Source: Agathobaculum massiliense (GTDB lineage Bacteria > Bacillota > Clostridia > Oscillospirales > Butyricicoccaceae). Taken from it: a stretch of 64,000 nt of DNA. Positions 31,812 to 41,250 of this stretch are shown piece by piece. Location: NCBI RefSeq assembly GCF_900291975.1, contig NZ_OMPN01000001.1, forward strand, positions 992,001 to 1,056,000, written 5' to 3'. Each line of letters begins with the position of its first letter. Position 1 is the stretch's first letter. Under the pieces are notes generated by a model. The model ran no database searches. It was not told the origin of the DNA and saw only the letters and a list, made by a program, of their open reading frames with translations. The position numbers were made by a program, and so were the translations under genes.

Positions 31812-32384
31812 TTCCGCACCACCTCCGCCTCCACCTTATGCGGCGGGCAGGCGGGGTATGCACACAAGGTAAGGCTCTTGGTTCCCTCCCAGTGGCTTTG
31901 TCCCCCCGCATCCGCCATATGTGCAAAAACACGAATTGTTTTTTATTCATTTTCCACAACAATCTTGTTCATCCCGTCATTTTTGGACATAAAATCTTTT
32001 TTTCTGTCTCTCACAGTAATCGACAGGAGAAAAAAGCCGCAGTATGATACTGATACAAGAGGGGCGCACACCAAACGCACCGTCATTTTCCACAAAAAAC
32101 GCAACGCCGTTTTTCCGAAAAGGACGGGTATCCCATAATGCCCGCCCCTTATGAACGCTTTCAGGCGGATTGGTTCCGTCTGGATGGCAAGGCCGCCACG
32201 ATGACCCGCGCGAATTAAGGCCCCAGCATGACATTCGCCAGGGCAGGCGCGGCCTGTAAGCGAACTCCCCCGCATACGTTTCCGGAAATCGGTTTTACGG
32301 AGCGATGCCGTAAAACCGGTTTTCCGCTATCCGTGCTGCTGGGCGGCGCGGCAAACCGGATTTTGGAAAGGATTGATCTCGGCT
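31812..32384. other. 573-bp gap between recombinase A and the OYE reductase
   Basis: AT-rich around 31,920-32,060, probably holding the recombinase promoter; ACAACAATCTTGTT at 31,956-31,969 recurs before recombinase B. A 26-codon frame at 32,138-32,218 has no recognisable product. Hairpin CGGTTTTACGG/CCGTAAAACCG at 32,289-32,320 followed by TTTTC may be a terminator or leader structure for the reductase gene. Confidence 0.45.
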
Positions 32385-34331
32385 ATGCAGAATAAATATT
32401 ACCCCCATTTGGCAAGCCCGCTGACCATCAAGGGGCTGACGTTCAAAAACCGGATCCTGGGCGCGCCGATGTCCAATCCGGAGATGGATCCGGACAGCCA
32501 TATGCGCAAAGAGGACGTGGCGTTCCATGAAAACCGGGCGCGGGGCGGCCTGGCCAGCGTGGCCATCGGCCTGGGCATTGTGGACGCAGTGGGCCGCACG
32601 CACACCAAGGAGGTCGCGCTGTACGACGTAGGCTCGCTCCCTTCGCTCAAGGAGGCGGCCAAGGCTATGCACCGCCATGGCTGCAACGCGGTCATGGAGC
32701 TGGCGCACGGCGGCAAGTACGCTAACGCCCGAGGGCATGGGCAGGCAGCCGAGCGGTATGCGCTCGGCCCGAACGATGAAGTCAACCCAGACGGCCTGCC
32801 GGTGCGCAGTATGACCGAGGACGAGATCGTCCACACCGCCGAGGCTTTCGGCCGCGCGGCCGCGCTGGTCAAGCAGGCGGGCTTTGACATGGTGCTGATC
32901 CACGGCGGCCACGGCTGGCTGCTGGGGCAGTTTATGTCGCCGTCCATGAACCACCGCACCGACCGCTGGGGCGGCAGTCTGGAGAACCGCATGCGTTTCC
33001 CCCTGCTCGTGATCGAGAAAGTGCGCGAGGCGGTGGGCGACCAGTTCCCGATCGAATTCCGCATGAGCGGCGCTGAGTTGACCGAGGGCGGATACGGGCT
33101 GGACGAGGGCATTGCGATGGCCAAGGCCATCGACGGCAAGGTGGACATCATCCATGTTTCCGCCGGCGTACACGAGGGCCCTGGCGTGTTCGTACAGTCG
33201 CATCCCTCAATGTTTGTCGAGCACGGCTGCAACGTCTACCTGGCTGAGGAGATCAAAAAGCATGTCAAAACGCCGGTAGCGACACTGGGCGGGCTGAACG
33301 ATCCGGATATGATGGAGGAGATCATCGCTTCCGGCAAGGCGGACATCATCGAGATCGCCCGCCAGTCGATCTGCGACCCCTATTTTCCGGAAAAGGCGTT
33401 CTCCGGCCGCAAGGACGATATCACCCGCTGCTGCCGCTGCTTCACCTGCTTCTACAATTATCTGACCAACCGCACGTTCTGCTGTGCGTTCAACCCCATC
33501 GTCGGCCGCGAGATGGAGAGCTTTTACGGCGCGCCAGCGACAACGCCCAAAAAGGTCGTGGTCGTCGGCGGAGGCCCAGGCGGGATGTACGCCGCCATCA
33601 CGGCTGCCCAGCGCGGCCACACGGTCACGCTGTATGAGAAAAACAGCCGTCGGGGCGGGCAATTGCTCTCCGAGCAGTACATCCCGTTCAAGCAGGACAT
33701 GTACCGCTTCGTGCAGGTGCTCGAGGGCCGGCTGCGCGAAGCAGGCGTGGATGTGCGCCTGAACACCGCTCTGACCGCGGAACAGGCCGAGGCGCTGCAG
33801 GCCGACGTCATCCTCGCCGCCGTGGGCGCGAAGCCCATCGTGCCGCCCATCCCGGGCATCGACAGTACGAAGGTCGTTACCCTGGACGCGCTGCACCAGA
33901 AGGACCCTGCCATCGGTCAAAAGGTGGTCATCCTGGGCGGCGGTCTGGTGGGCAGCGAGTGCGCGATCTATCTGGACGGTCTGGGCAAGGACGTGACCAT
34001 TGTGGAGATGAAGGACGACTGGGCTGCGGACTCCTACTTCATGCACAAGAACGCTATGAAGATCTATATGCGGAACAGCGGCATCCGCATCCATGTAAAC
34101 ACCACCGCAAAGGCCGTAACCGACGCCGGCCTGCTGTGCGACAGCCCGAACGGCGAAAGGCTGCTGGAAGCGGACACCATTCTGCTCGCCGCGGGCATGA
34201 AGGCTGACCGCGTGTGCGCGGAAAGCTTCTACAACGCCGCGCCGCGTGTGTTCGAGATCGGCGACTGCATCAGGGCCGGCCGCGTCGTGGACGCGGTCAC
34301 GGACGGCTACTACCGCGCGCTCGATATTTGA
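32385..34331 (+). CDS. Old yellow enzyme-family FMN/FAD/4Fe-4S oxidoreductase
   Basis: 648 residues, two halves. Residues 1-345 form an FMN TIM barrel (GAPMSNPEMDP, LAHGGKYANARGHGQAAERY, GFDMVLIHGGHGWLLGQF, NHRTDRWGGSLENR). A [4Fe-4S] ligand set CCRCFTCFYNYL...FCCAFNP lies near 350-372. A C-terminal FAD/NAD domain starts at VVVVGGGPGGMYAAITAAQ (about 389). Same architecture as 2,4-dienoyl-CoA reductase, BaiCD/BaiH and enoate reductases. Here it probably reduces an activated C=C bond; substrate unknown. The ATG at 32,385 is preferred to the TTG at 32,373, whose spacing to GGAAAGG is too short. Confidence 0.88.
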   Translation: MQNKYYPHLASPLTIKGLTFKNRILGAPMSNPEMDPDSHMRKEDVAFHENRARGGLASVAIGLGIVDAVGRTHTKEVALYDVGSLPSLKEAAKAMHRHGCNAVMELAHGGKYANARGHGQAAERYALGPNDEVNPDGLPVRSMTEDEIVHTAEAFGRAAALVKQAGFDMVLIHGGHGWLLGQFMSPSMNHRTDRWGGSLENRMRFPLLVIEKVREAVGDQFPIEFRMSGAELTEGGYGLDEGIAMAKAIDGKVDIIHVSAGVHEGPGVFVQSHPSMFVEHGCNVYLAEEIKKHVKTPVATLGGLNDPDMMEEIIASGKADIIEIARQSICDPYFPEKAFSGRKDDITRCCRCFTCFYNYLTNRTFCCAFNPIVGREMESFYGAPATTPKKVVVVGGGPGGMYAAITAAQRGHTVTLYEKNSRRGGQLLSEQYIPFKQDMYRFVQVLEGRLREAGVDVRLNTALTAEQAEALQADVILAAVGAKPIVPPIPGIDSTKVVTLDALHQKDPAIGQKVVILGGGLVGSECAIYLDGLGKDVTIVEMKDDWAADSYFMHKNAMKIYMRNSGIRIHVNTTAKAVTDAGLLCDSPNGERLLEADTILLAAGMKADRVCAESFYNAAPRVFEIGDCIRAGRVVDAVTDGYYRALDI

Positions 34332-34419
34332 ACCGCCGCGCCTATCCCCGCATCCTTGGTCCGCGCCCCGCGGGCCTTTGGAAATTCCATTTTTATCCTG
34401 ATACGAGGAGGACCACTCC

Positions 34420-35526
34420 ATGAAAATCAAAGCTGCCGTTACCCACGCGCCCGGCGCGCCGTTCCAGATCGAGGAAGTCGAGCTGGCCGCCCCGCAGAAG
34501 CATGAAATCCTGGTGAAGATCACCGCCTGCGGCGTATGCCACACCGACGACGCAGCCCGCCAGCAGGTCATTCCGGTCCCACTGCCCGCAGTGCTCGGCC
34601 ATGAAGGCTGCGGCGTCGTCGAGGCGGTCGGCCCCGAGGTCACGGAATTCCAGCCTGGGGACAAGGTGGGCATATCGTTCGGCTACTGCGGCCGCTGCCA
34701 CAACTGCATGACCGCCCACCCGCACGCGTGCGAGAACTTCAACGCCAGCAACTTCGGCGGCGTGCAGCCGGATGGCACGTCGCGCCTGTCTGCGCTGGAT
34801 GGTACGCCGCTGGCTACGTTTTTCGGCCAGTCCTCGTTTGCGACTCATGTGGTCGTCAACGAAGCCAGCGCGGTCAAGGTGCAGTACGACGATATCGACC
34901 TTGCGCTCGTCGGGCCGATGGGATGCGGCATCCAGACCGGTGCAGGCGCTGTGCTCAACCGCCTGCGGCCGGAGTTCGGCTCGTCCATAGCGGTGTTTGG
35001 CTGCGGTACGGTCGGCATGAGTGCGATTATGGCTGCCAAGATCGCGGGCTGTGAAACGATTATTGCGGTAGGTGGCAACCCGAAGAGCCTGGAGCTGGCA
35101 AAAGAGCTGGGCGCGACCCACACCATCAACCGCAAGGAAGTCGACGACATCGTGGGTACAATCAAAAATGAAATCACAGATGGCGGTGTCAATTATGCCA
35201 TCGACACGTCGGGCGTACCCGATTTTGTCAAGAAAGCCCTGGCGTCCTGCCGCTTCATGGGTACGGCGGTCGTGCTCGGCGCAACCGGCGACGTGACGTT
35301 CAACATCCAGGCCGAGCTGATGGGCGACGCCAAGAGCCTGATCGGCATTGTCGAGGGCGATGCCATTCCCAAACTGTTCATCCCCAAACTGCTCGACTAC
35401 TACAAAAAGGGCATGTTCCCGTTTGATAAACTGATCAAGTTCTATCCGTTCGAGCAGATCAACGAAGCGTTTGAGGAGTCCGGCTCCGGCAAGTGCATCA
35501 AGGCGATCCTCCGTATGGACGCCTGA
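34420..35526 (+). CDS. Zinc-dependent alcohol dehydrogenase
   Basis: 368 residues of the MDR family. Catalytic zinc in CGVCHTDDAARQ (Cys about 39) and GHEGCGVVEAVGPEV, structural zinc CGRCHNCMTAHPHAC (about 90-104), Rossmann fold VFGCGTVGMSAIMAAK (about 192). Resembles NAD-dependent benzyl/aryl-alcohol dehydrogenases. It follows the OYE gene by 88 bp and may act with it; GAGGAGG precedes the start. Confidence 0.9.
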   Translation: MKIKAAVTHAPGAPFQIEEVELAAPQKHEILVKITACGVCHTDDAARQQVIPVPLPAVLGHEGCGVVEAVGPEVTEFQPGDKVGISFGYCGRCHNCMTAHPHACENFNASNFGGVQPDGTSRLSALDGTPLATFFGQSSFATHVVVNEASAVKVQYDDIDLALVGPMGCGIQTGAGAVLNRLRPEFGSSIAVFGCGTVGMSAIMAAKIAGCETIIAVGGNPKSLELAKELGATHTINRKEVDDIVGTIKNEITDGGVNYAIDTSGVPDFVKKALASCRFMGTAVVLGATGDVTFNIQAELMGDAKSLIGIVEGDAIPKLFIPKLLDYYKKGMFPFDKLIKFYPFEQINEAFEESGSGKCIKAILRMDA

Positions 35527-35554
35527 CCGCTTTCCTCCATTATACAACACATCA

Positions 35555-35592
35555 AAAAAACGGTGCGGAATATAGTTCCGCACCGTTTTTGC
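35555..35592. terminator. Bidirectional terminator between ADH and ABC operons
   Basis: AAAACGGTGCGGAA, TATAG, TTCCGCACCGTTTTT. Confidence 0.9.
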
Positions 35593-35594
35593 GT

Positions 35595-37133
35595 TTATTT
35601 TTCCAGCAGTCCCTGCCCGACCAGGAATTCGTGCGCCACCTCGTCGACCGGCCGCCCCTCCACGTCCACCTCATAGGTCAGGCCGCTCATCAGCTCGTCG
35701 GTAAAGAGGCCGTTGAGCAGGCTGAGCGTGTCCTCCAGATCCGGCGCCTGCTCTCGAAAGCGCTCAAACACATCGTTCCGCGCCAGAATCGTGCCGTAAT
35801 AGTCTGGGAAGAAATGGCGGTCATCCTCCAGAATGGTCAGCCCCGCGCGCTTGTTCAGCCCGTCGGTCGCGTAAACCACCATGACATCATACGCGCCCTG
35901 CTCGATCGCCTTGTATTTGAGCATAATATCGACATGCCGCACCTCCTTGAAATCCAGGTCGTAGAAATTCACGAACGGCCCGAACTTCATGCTGCCGGCA
36001 TCGGTGAAAAAGTCCTGCTCCGCACCGAAGCGCAGCTCGCCCGCAACCGGCTGCAGGTCACTGATGGTGGCCACGCCGTACCGGTCCACCACGTCCTGCG
36101 TCACGCCGATGGCATAGGTGTTGTTGACGCCGATCTTGCCCATCAGCCGCACATCATATTTATCCTGCAGGCGCTCGTTTACAAAATCGTAGAGCGTCCG
36201 CCCCTCCGGTATATCCGCGGTATCCAGACCCATGATGGTCGTCAGGATGGTACCGTCCCAGTTGTACATTAGGTCGCAGCTGTGTCCGTCCCCAACCAGC
36301 TCGTCAAAATTGTTCTTGGAGGTCATCTGATCCTTGATCGTCACGGTCAGATCATACCGATCCTCGACCAATTGCTGAATCATGCTGTTGACGAGCTGCA
36401 CCTCGGAAAATTCGCCCTGGTACAGCACCAGCCCGTCCGCGTCCTGCGGGATGAAATTCCACGCGCACAGCCCCAGCACGCAGACCGCCGCAGCCGCGGC
36501 CCCCAGCCGCCTGACCACCCGAAAGCGGTAAGCGGGCGCGGCCGCTGTGCGGCTGTTCATCCGGCGCTCCACAATGCCCATCAGGGTGTCGAGTACCAGC
36601 GCCATGAGCATAAGCACGCCCGTGCCGCCGAGGATCGCGTTCATATCATCTTGCCGGATGCCGGTGTTAATCACACCGCCCAGGCCGCCGCCCCCGACAA
36701 ACGCAGCGAACACGGCCGTTCCCACTGCGTTGACCGCCGCGATGCGGATACCGGTGAAAATGATGGGGGCCGCCATGGGCATCTCCACATGAGCCAAGCG
36801 ATACAGGCGCGTCATCCCCATCCCCTTTGCCGCTTCGACCAGGTAATCCGGAACCTGGTCCAGCCCCAAGCAGGTATTGCGCACAATGGGCAGCAGGGAA
36901 TACAGCGCAAGCCCCGTGATGACGGTCGGCTTGCCCGCGCCCAGAAACACCATGATAATGCCGAGCAGGGCAAGCGCCGGCGTAGTCTGGATCAGGTCCA
37001 CCACGCGCAGGATCACCCTGCGCGCAGCGGGATAAAAATAACATATTACACCCAGCGGCACGCCGGCCAGAATCGCGCACAGCAGAGAAGCGACGACAAT
37101 GGAGATATGGTCGAGTATCATCACCGCGCTCAT
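35595..37133 (-). CDS. Compatible-solute ABC transporter, fused permease and binding protein
   Basis: 512 residues. Residues 1-210 are a BPD-type inner-membrane permease (EAA loop EAAKGMGMTRLYRLAHVEMP about 100-119, about five TM segments). A transmembrane linker near 215-235 is followed by an OpuAC-type substrate-binding domain (LVLYQGEFSEVQLVNSMIQQ, YDVMVVYATDG). This fusion is known from OpuF/OpuC-type glycine betaine or choline systems. Last gene of the operon; it overlaps the preceding permease gene by 4 bp. Confidence 0.9.
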   Translation of the reverse strand: MSAVMILDHISIVVASLLCAILAGVPLGVICYFYPAARRVILRVVDLIQTTPALALLGIIMVFLGAGKPTVITGLALYSLLPIVRNTCLGLDQVPDYLVEAAKGMGMTRLYRLAHVEMPMAAPIIFTGIRIAAVNAVGTAVFAAFVGGGGLGGVINTGIRQDDMNAILGGTGVLMLMALVLDTLMGIVERRMNSRTAAAPAYRFRVVRRLGAAAAAVCVLGLCAWNFIPQDADGLVLYQGEFSEVQLVNSMIQQLVEDRYDLTVTIKDQMTSKNNFDELVGDGHSCDLMYNWDGTILTTIMGLDTADIPEGRTLYDFVNERLQDKYDVRLMGKIGVNNTYAIGVTQDVVDRYGVATISDLQPVAGELRFGAEQDFFTDAGSMKFGPFVNFYDLDFKEVRHVDIMLKYKAIEQGAYDVMVVYATDGLNKRAGLTILEDDRHFFPDYYGTILARNDVFERFREQAPDLEDTLSLLNGLFTDELMSGLTYEVDVEGRPVDEVAHEFLVGQGLLEK

Positions 37134-37756
37134 ACGCCGCCGCCCCCTTTCCGCATGCCCTTGGGTACGACCATGCGCTGTAGCACGTCGATCAGGGAGC
37201 CGAGCAGAAATGCCAGCAGCGCGGCCGGTATGGCGCCCATCAGGATCAGGCCGTTGTCATTGGCGCTGATGCCGGTATAGATGAACTCGCCCAGCCCGCC
37301 TTGGCCGATCATTGCCGCCAGTACGGTCCAGCTTACGGTATAGATCGTGGACATGCGCAGGCCGCCGATGATGGTCGGCAGCGCCAACGGTATCTCGATC
37401 TTGTACAGCCGCTGCAGCGGCGTCATGCCGCAGCCACGGGCGGCCTCGATATACTGCGGGTCAACCGATACCAGACCCGCATAGGTGTTTTTGAGAATCG
37501 GGAACATTGCGTAGATCGACAGGGCAATCAGCACGGTCGCGGGCTGCATGCCCAGCCAGATAAAGAGCAGGCCGACGAACACAATGCCCGGCACCGTGTT
37601 GAATACGCTCAATACCGGCAGCACCACGCCGGACAGGCGGGGCCGGCGGGACAGCAGGATACCGAACGCAACGCCCAGCACAAAGCCGAAAAACACGGAA
37701 ACCGCGGTGAAGCCCAAATGCGCCAGCAATGCGCGGGGAAGATCGTGGTAGGTCAT
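37130..37756 (-). CDS. Compatible-solute ABC transporter permease
   Basis: 208 residues with five to six TM helices and the EAA loop EAARGCGMTPLQRLYKIEIP (about 100-119) that docks on the ATPase. OpuCB/OpuCD-like. Together with the fused permease it forms the membrane channel. It sits between the CBS fragment and the fused gene in a tight operon. Confidence 0.9.
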   Translation of the reverse strand: MTYHDLPRALLAHLGFTAVSVFFGFVLGVAFGILLSRRPRLSGVVLPVLSVFNTVPGIVFVGLLFIWLGMQPATVLIALSIYAMFPILKNTYAGLVSVDPQYIEAARGCGMTPLQRLYKIEIPLALPTIIGGLRMSTIYTVSWTVLAAMIGQGGLGEFIYTGISANDNGLILMGAIPAALLAFLLGSLIDVLQRMVVPKGMRKGGGGV

Positions 37757-37760
37757 ATAC

Positions 37761-38114
37761 TCACCCCCACAGCCGTTCCGCCATGGCCGACGCCATGCTG
37801 GTCTTGGTCACGATGCCAGCGACCGTTTTATCCGGCCGGAGCACGACCAGATACGGGCTGCCGCTTTCGATCAACTGGTCAAAGCAGGCCCGCGCGTTGT
37901 CCTCCGTCTGCACGACCGGCATGTTGCACCGGATCAGTGGAGCGATCGAATCCACCACATGTCCAGTCAGCCGGATATCCGTGATCGAAACCGTACCTAG
38001 GTATTTGCCTGCTTCGTCCACAACGAGCAGCGTATCCACGTTGCGGCGCTGCATCCGGCTGATACATTCGTTGACGCCGCGCCCCTGCTCGACCGTATAA
38101 ACGCCTGTGCGCAT
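37761..38114 (-). pseudogene. Detached CBS-domain part of the OpuCA-like ATPase
   Basis: 117 residues forming a tandem CBS pair: MRTGVYTVEQGRGVNECISR, VDTLLVVDEAGKYLGTVSI, PVVQTEDNARACFDQLIESG, PYLVVLRPDKTVAGIVTK. In OpuCA these domains sit at the C-terminus of the ATPase and sense ionic strength or nucleotide. Here they are cut off from the ATPase (40,200-40,973) by the IS110-family insertion. TAGGAG lies just upstream of the ATG, so independent translation is conceivable. Confidence 0.75.
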
Positions 38115-38398
38115 AAACTCCTATTACAATAGATTTACGGTTCAAGGCACGGCAGCCAGCCGTGTCTTTTTCCGCGCCGTTGCCAAAGCTGTTAGAATGA
38201 GAGTGTCTTGGCCTGATGTTAAACTCCAAGGACCAATGCGTCCGTTGTAAAGTCCGTCAGCCAGCCTCTCCTTCGCAGCGTTCGATTTATGCAGGTTGAG
38301 CCGCCACATCGGTGCGCCCGTGTCATCAAATAGATTGGATCGGCAATGATGAAATGGCTGGACGCCAAAAGACAAATCTACGATGAGGAGCGTTGTGC

Positions 38399-39610
38399 AT
38401 GAACAATGTAGCAGGGGTCGATGTTTCCAAAGGAAAGAGCATGGTAACTGTTCTCCGTCCCTTCGGGGAAGTGGTGGCAAAGCCGTTTTCTGTTGGTCAC
38501 ACCGGCAGTGAACTCAAGGAGCTGGCAAACTACTTGAAAAACCTGGACGGTGAGACGCGGGTAGTCATGGAGCACACTGGGCGCTACTATGAGCCGGTGG
38601 CCCGCTTTCTCCATGAGGAGGGCATCTTTGTTAGCGCAGTCAATCCTAAGCTCATTAAAGACTACGGGAACAACACCCTGCGCAAAGTGAAAACAGATAA
38701 GGCAGACGCTAGGAAGATTGCCCGCTATGGGCTTGACAACTGGGTAGAATTGCGCCAACATACTCCTATGGACACGATTCGGATGCAACTGAAAACGCTG
38801 AATCGGCAGCAGGGGCTGTACTCCAAAACCAAGACGATGATGAAAAACAACCTCATCGCCCTCTTGGACCAGACCTATCCCGATGTCAACGCCCTGTTTG
38901 ACAGCCCTGTCCGTGAGGACGGCAGCCAGAAGTGGGTGGACTTTGCCACGACCTTTTGGCACGTGGACTGTGTGCGGGCTATGAGCCTCACTGCTTTTAT
39001 GGAGCGCTACCGCAAGTGGTGCAAACGCCACGGCTACAACTTCAGCCAGAGCCGGGCCATTGAGATTCACATGGAGGCGCAAGACCTGATTGCCATGCTC
39101 CCCAAGGACGCCCTGACCAAAACCATGATCCGGCAGGCCATTGACGCGCTGAACGCCGTCTCCAAATCTCTGGAGCAACTCAAGGTTGAAATGCGCACTC
39201 TGGCTGCCCAACTCCCCGAATATCCAGTTGTCATGGCCATGCGCGGCGTAGGCAATTCTCTCGGCCCCCAGCTCATGGCAGAGATTGGTGATGTGACCCG
39301 GTTTGCACACAGAGGCTCCATTACGGCTTTTGCCGGTGTTGACCCTGGCGCTGACCAGTCTGGCACCCACGAGGCCAAAAGCAACCGGACATCCAAAAGC
39401 GGCCCGCCGGAGCTGCGCCGCGCCTTGTTCCTAGTCATGGACTGCCTTTTGAAAACCATGCCTCAGAATGATCCAGTGTACCGTTTCATGGACAAGAAAC
39501 GAGCCGAGGGCAAGCCCTACCTGGTTTACATGACAGCCGGCACCAACAAGTTCCTGCGCATCTACTACGGCAGAATAAAAGAATATCTGGCATCTCTGGA
39601 GGGAAATTAA
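38399..39610 (+). CDS. IS110-family DEDD transposase
   Basis: 403 residues from the ATG at 38,399 (SD GAGGAG). N-terminal RuvC-like DEDD domain: VAGVDVSKGKSMVTVL, VMEHTGRYYEPVA, KTDKADARKIARYG. C-terminal transposase_20 domain with the serine region MRGVGNSLGPQLMAEIGDV and FAGVDPGADQSG. It catalyses cut-and-paste through a Holliday-like junction. Intact, so the element may be active. Confidence 0.92.
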   Translation: MNNVAGVDVSKGKSMVTVLRPFGEVVAKPFSVGHTGSELKELANYLKNLDGETRVVMEHTGRYYEPVARFLHEEGIFVSAVNPKLIKDYGNNTLRKVKTDKADARKIARYGLDNWVELRQHTPMDTIRMQLKTLNRQQGLYSKTKTMMKNNLIALLDQTYPDVNALFDSPVREDGSQKWVDFATTFWHVDCVRAMSLTAFMERYRKWCKRHGYNFSQSRAIEIHMEAQDLIAMLPKDALTKTMIRQAIDALNAVSKSLEQLKVEMRTLAAQLPEYPVVMAMRGVGNSLGPQLMAEIGDVTRFAHRGSITAFAGVDPGADQSGTHEAKSNRTSKSGPPELRRALFLVMDCLLKTMPQNDPVYRFMDKKRAEGKPYLVYMTAGTNKFLRIYYGRIKEYLASLEGN

Positions 39611-39687
39611 GGAAGCATCCTTCCTTGTCGGGGAACGATACTGCATTTACGCTAAAAACATCTTATGACAGAAAGAGAGCGATTAAG

Positions 39688-40101
39688 ATGTTTTTAGACA
39701 ATTTATCCACCTCCGTCCTCAGATTATGTGATACTCGCAAGCTTAGCTATGAAACTGCCTCGGAACGATGTGACCTCAGTTCTAGGTACTTTGGCGACAT
39801 TGCCAGAGGCAAAACCGCCCCAACGATCTTGACATTGGAAAAACTCTGCGTTGGTTTTAATCTGACACCAAATGACCTGCTGATTCCCTCGGCAATTTGG
39901 AGGGAAATGTCTTTCCGCAAACCCATGCCAGTGACGCAGATCCGCTGCTTTCACTTCCTTCATGGCCTTACTGGCTTCCCAGTCTGCCCCCAATGTAGAA
40001 AGACTATGGAACGGGAATACCAGCCTTACTGTGACCGCTGTGGGCAATGCTTGGATTGGAAAGACTTCTCTAAAGCAACCATTCTGCTGCCTCAGGAATA
40101 A
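39688..40101 (+). CDS. HTH passenger protein of the IS110 element
   Basis: 137 residues. N-terminal XRE-like HTH (YETASERCDLSSRYFGDIAR, LTLEKLCVGFNLTPNDLL) and a C-terminal zinc-ribbon-like CPQCRKTMEREYQPYC/CGQC. The ATG at 39,688 follows AGAGAGCGATTAAG. It lies inside the element behind the transposase, so it is probably a passenger regulator; IS110 elements do not usually carry one. Confidence 0.65.
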   Translation: MFLDNLSTSVLRLCDTRKLSYETASERCDLSSRYFGDIARGKTAPTILTLEKLCVGFNLTPNDLLIPSAIWREMSFRKPMPVTQIRCFHFLHGLTGFPVCPQCRKTMEREYQPYCDRCGQCLDWKDFSKATILLPQE

Positions 40102-40973
40102 CACTCCTTGATACATATCTTCCTATCTGGCCAGCGCATTTTACCATCTGGCCGCTTTTGGTATGCCCTTTTTCTTTTCATCATTTTTCTCCATTCCCCT
40201 ATTGACTTTTTATTTGCAGACTTTACCTTGAGGTCGGCGGCCGCGCTGTCCGGCATATGCTTGCCAAGGAAATCGTGGATCAGTCCAGTCGCGGGATGCG
40301 CAAGCATTTCCTCGGGCGTGGCCATCTGTTCGATACGGCCGTGGTTCATGAAAATAATCAGGTCAGCCAGGTCGAGCGCTTCCTCCATGTCGTGCGTGAC
40401 GAACACGATGGTCTTGTTCAGCTTTTGCTGTAAGGATTTCATCTCCTGCTGCAAGGTGCGGCGCGTCATGGGGTCGAGCGCGCTGAACGGCTCGTCCATC
40501 AGCACGATCGGCGGCGACGCGGCCAGCGCGCGCAGGATGCCGATACGCTGCTGCTGCCCGCCGGACATTTCAGACGGGTATTTGTGCGCGTACTGCTCAT
40601 ACGGCATATCGACCATGGCGAGCATGTCGCGCACGATCTGCTCGCATTGATCTTTCGGATACTTTAGCAGCCTGGGTACCACGCAGATATTCTGCGCCAC
40701 CGTCATGTTCGGAAACAGGCCGATTTGCTGGATCACGTAGCCGATGCGGCGGCGCAGCTCGACCTTGTCCTCCTGGGCGATATCCTTCCCATCCACAAAA
40801 ATACGTCCGCTGTCCGGCTGGATCAGCCGGTTGATCATTTTGAGCGTCGTTGTCTTGCCGCAGCCGGACGGGCCGATCAGGATGGCGAATCTGTTGTCCG
40901 GAATCTCGAAGCTCAAATCGAAAATCACCTGCTGGCTCCCATAAGACAGCGAAACATGTTCAAATTTAACCAA
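40092..40973 (-). pseudogene. OpuCA-like ATPase, interrupted after the ABC domain
   Basis: The ABC ATPase domain is complete: Walker A GPSGCGKTTTLKM, Q-loop IQQIGLFPNM, signature MSGGQQQRIGILRAL, Walker B PIVLMDEPFSALDP, H-loop VTHDM. TTG 40,973 is the likely start (GAGGAG upstream). After about residue 250 the reading frame runs into the IS110 element and ends at 40,092, so the native CBS region is lost. The truncated ATPase may still work without regulation. Confidence 0.8.
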
Positions 40974-41115
40974 AGGCAACTCCTCTCCCTTCTCTGTTCC
41001 TGCCTCCGCTTCCGTTTTACGGCAAGCCGCGCAAACGCGCGCGGAGCCCTCTCTCCGCACGGCGCTGCCCCCCTGCAGCGCCGCGTAGTCTCCTTTGTAT
41101 ATTTTGTCTATAAAA

Positions 41116-41144
41116 ATTATGACAGAAAACAGCACTTTTGTCAA
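41116..41144 (-). promoter_or_regulatory. Promoter of the compatible-solute operon
   Basis: Minus strand TTGACA (plus-strand 41,139-41,144), 17 bp, CATAAT (41,116-41,121). It lies 143 bp upstream of the ATPase start. Confidence 0.7.
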
Positions 41145-41250
41145 ATCAAGAAGTTGAAAAGACGCTCCCTCCTTACCTGCGGCGCGCGGGAAAGTCATGG
41201 TATGGCGCGTGTCTCGGCGACCCGTGGCCGTGGGAAGGAGAGGATAATTA

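Larger units (their letters stand above)
38120..40200 (+). mobile_element. IS110-family insertion element in opuCA
   Basis: About 2.1 kb between the two halves of the ATPase gene. Limits are estimated: both edges contain CCTATT (about 38,111-38,117 and 40,196-40,202), and the sequence switches from transporter homology to element sequence there. No terminal inverted repeats, as usual for IS110. Carries a DEDD transposase and a small HTH passenger. The roughly 275 bp before the transposase (38,118-38,392) is non-coding and is where IS110 elements often encode a guide RNA; I did not identify its fold. Confidence 0.75.
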
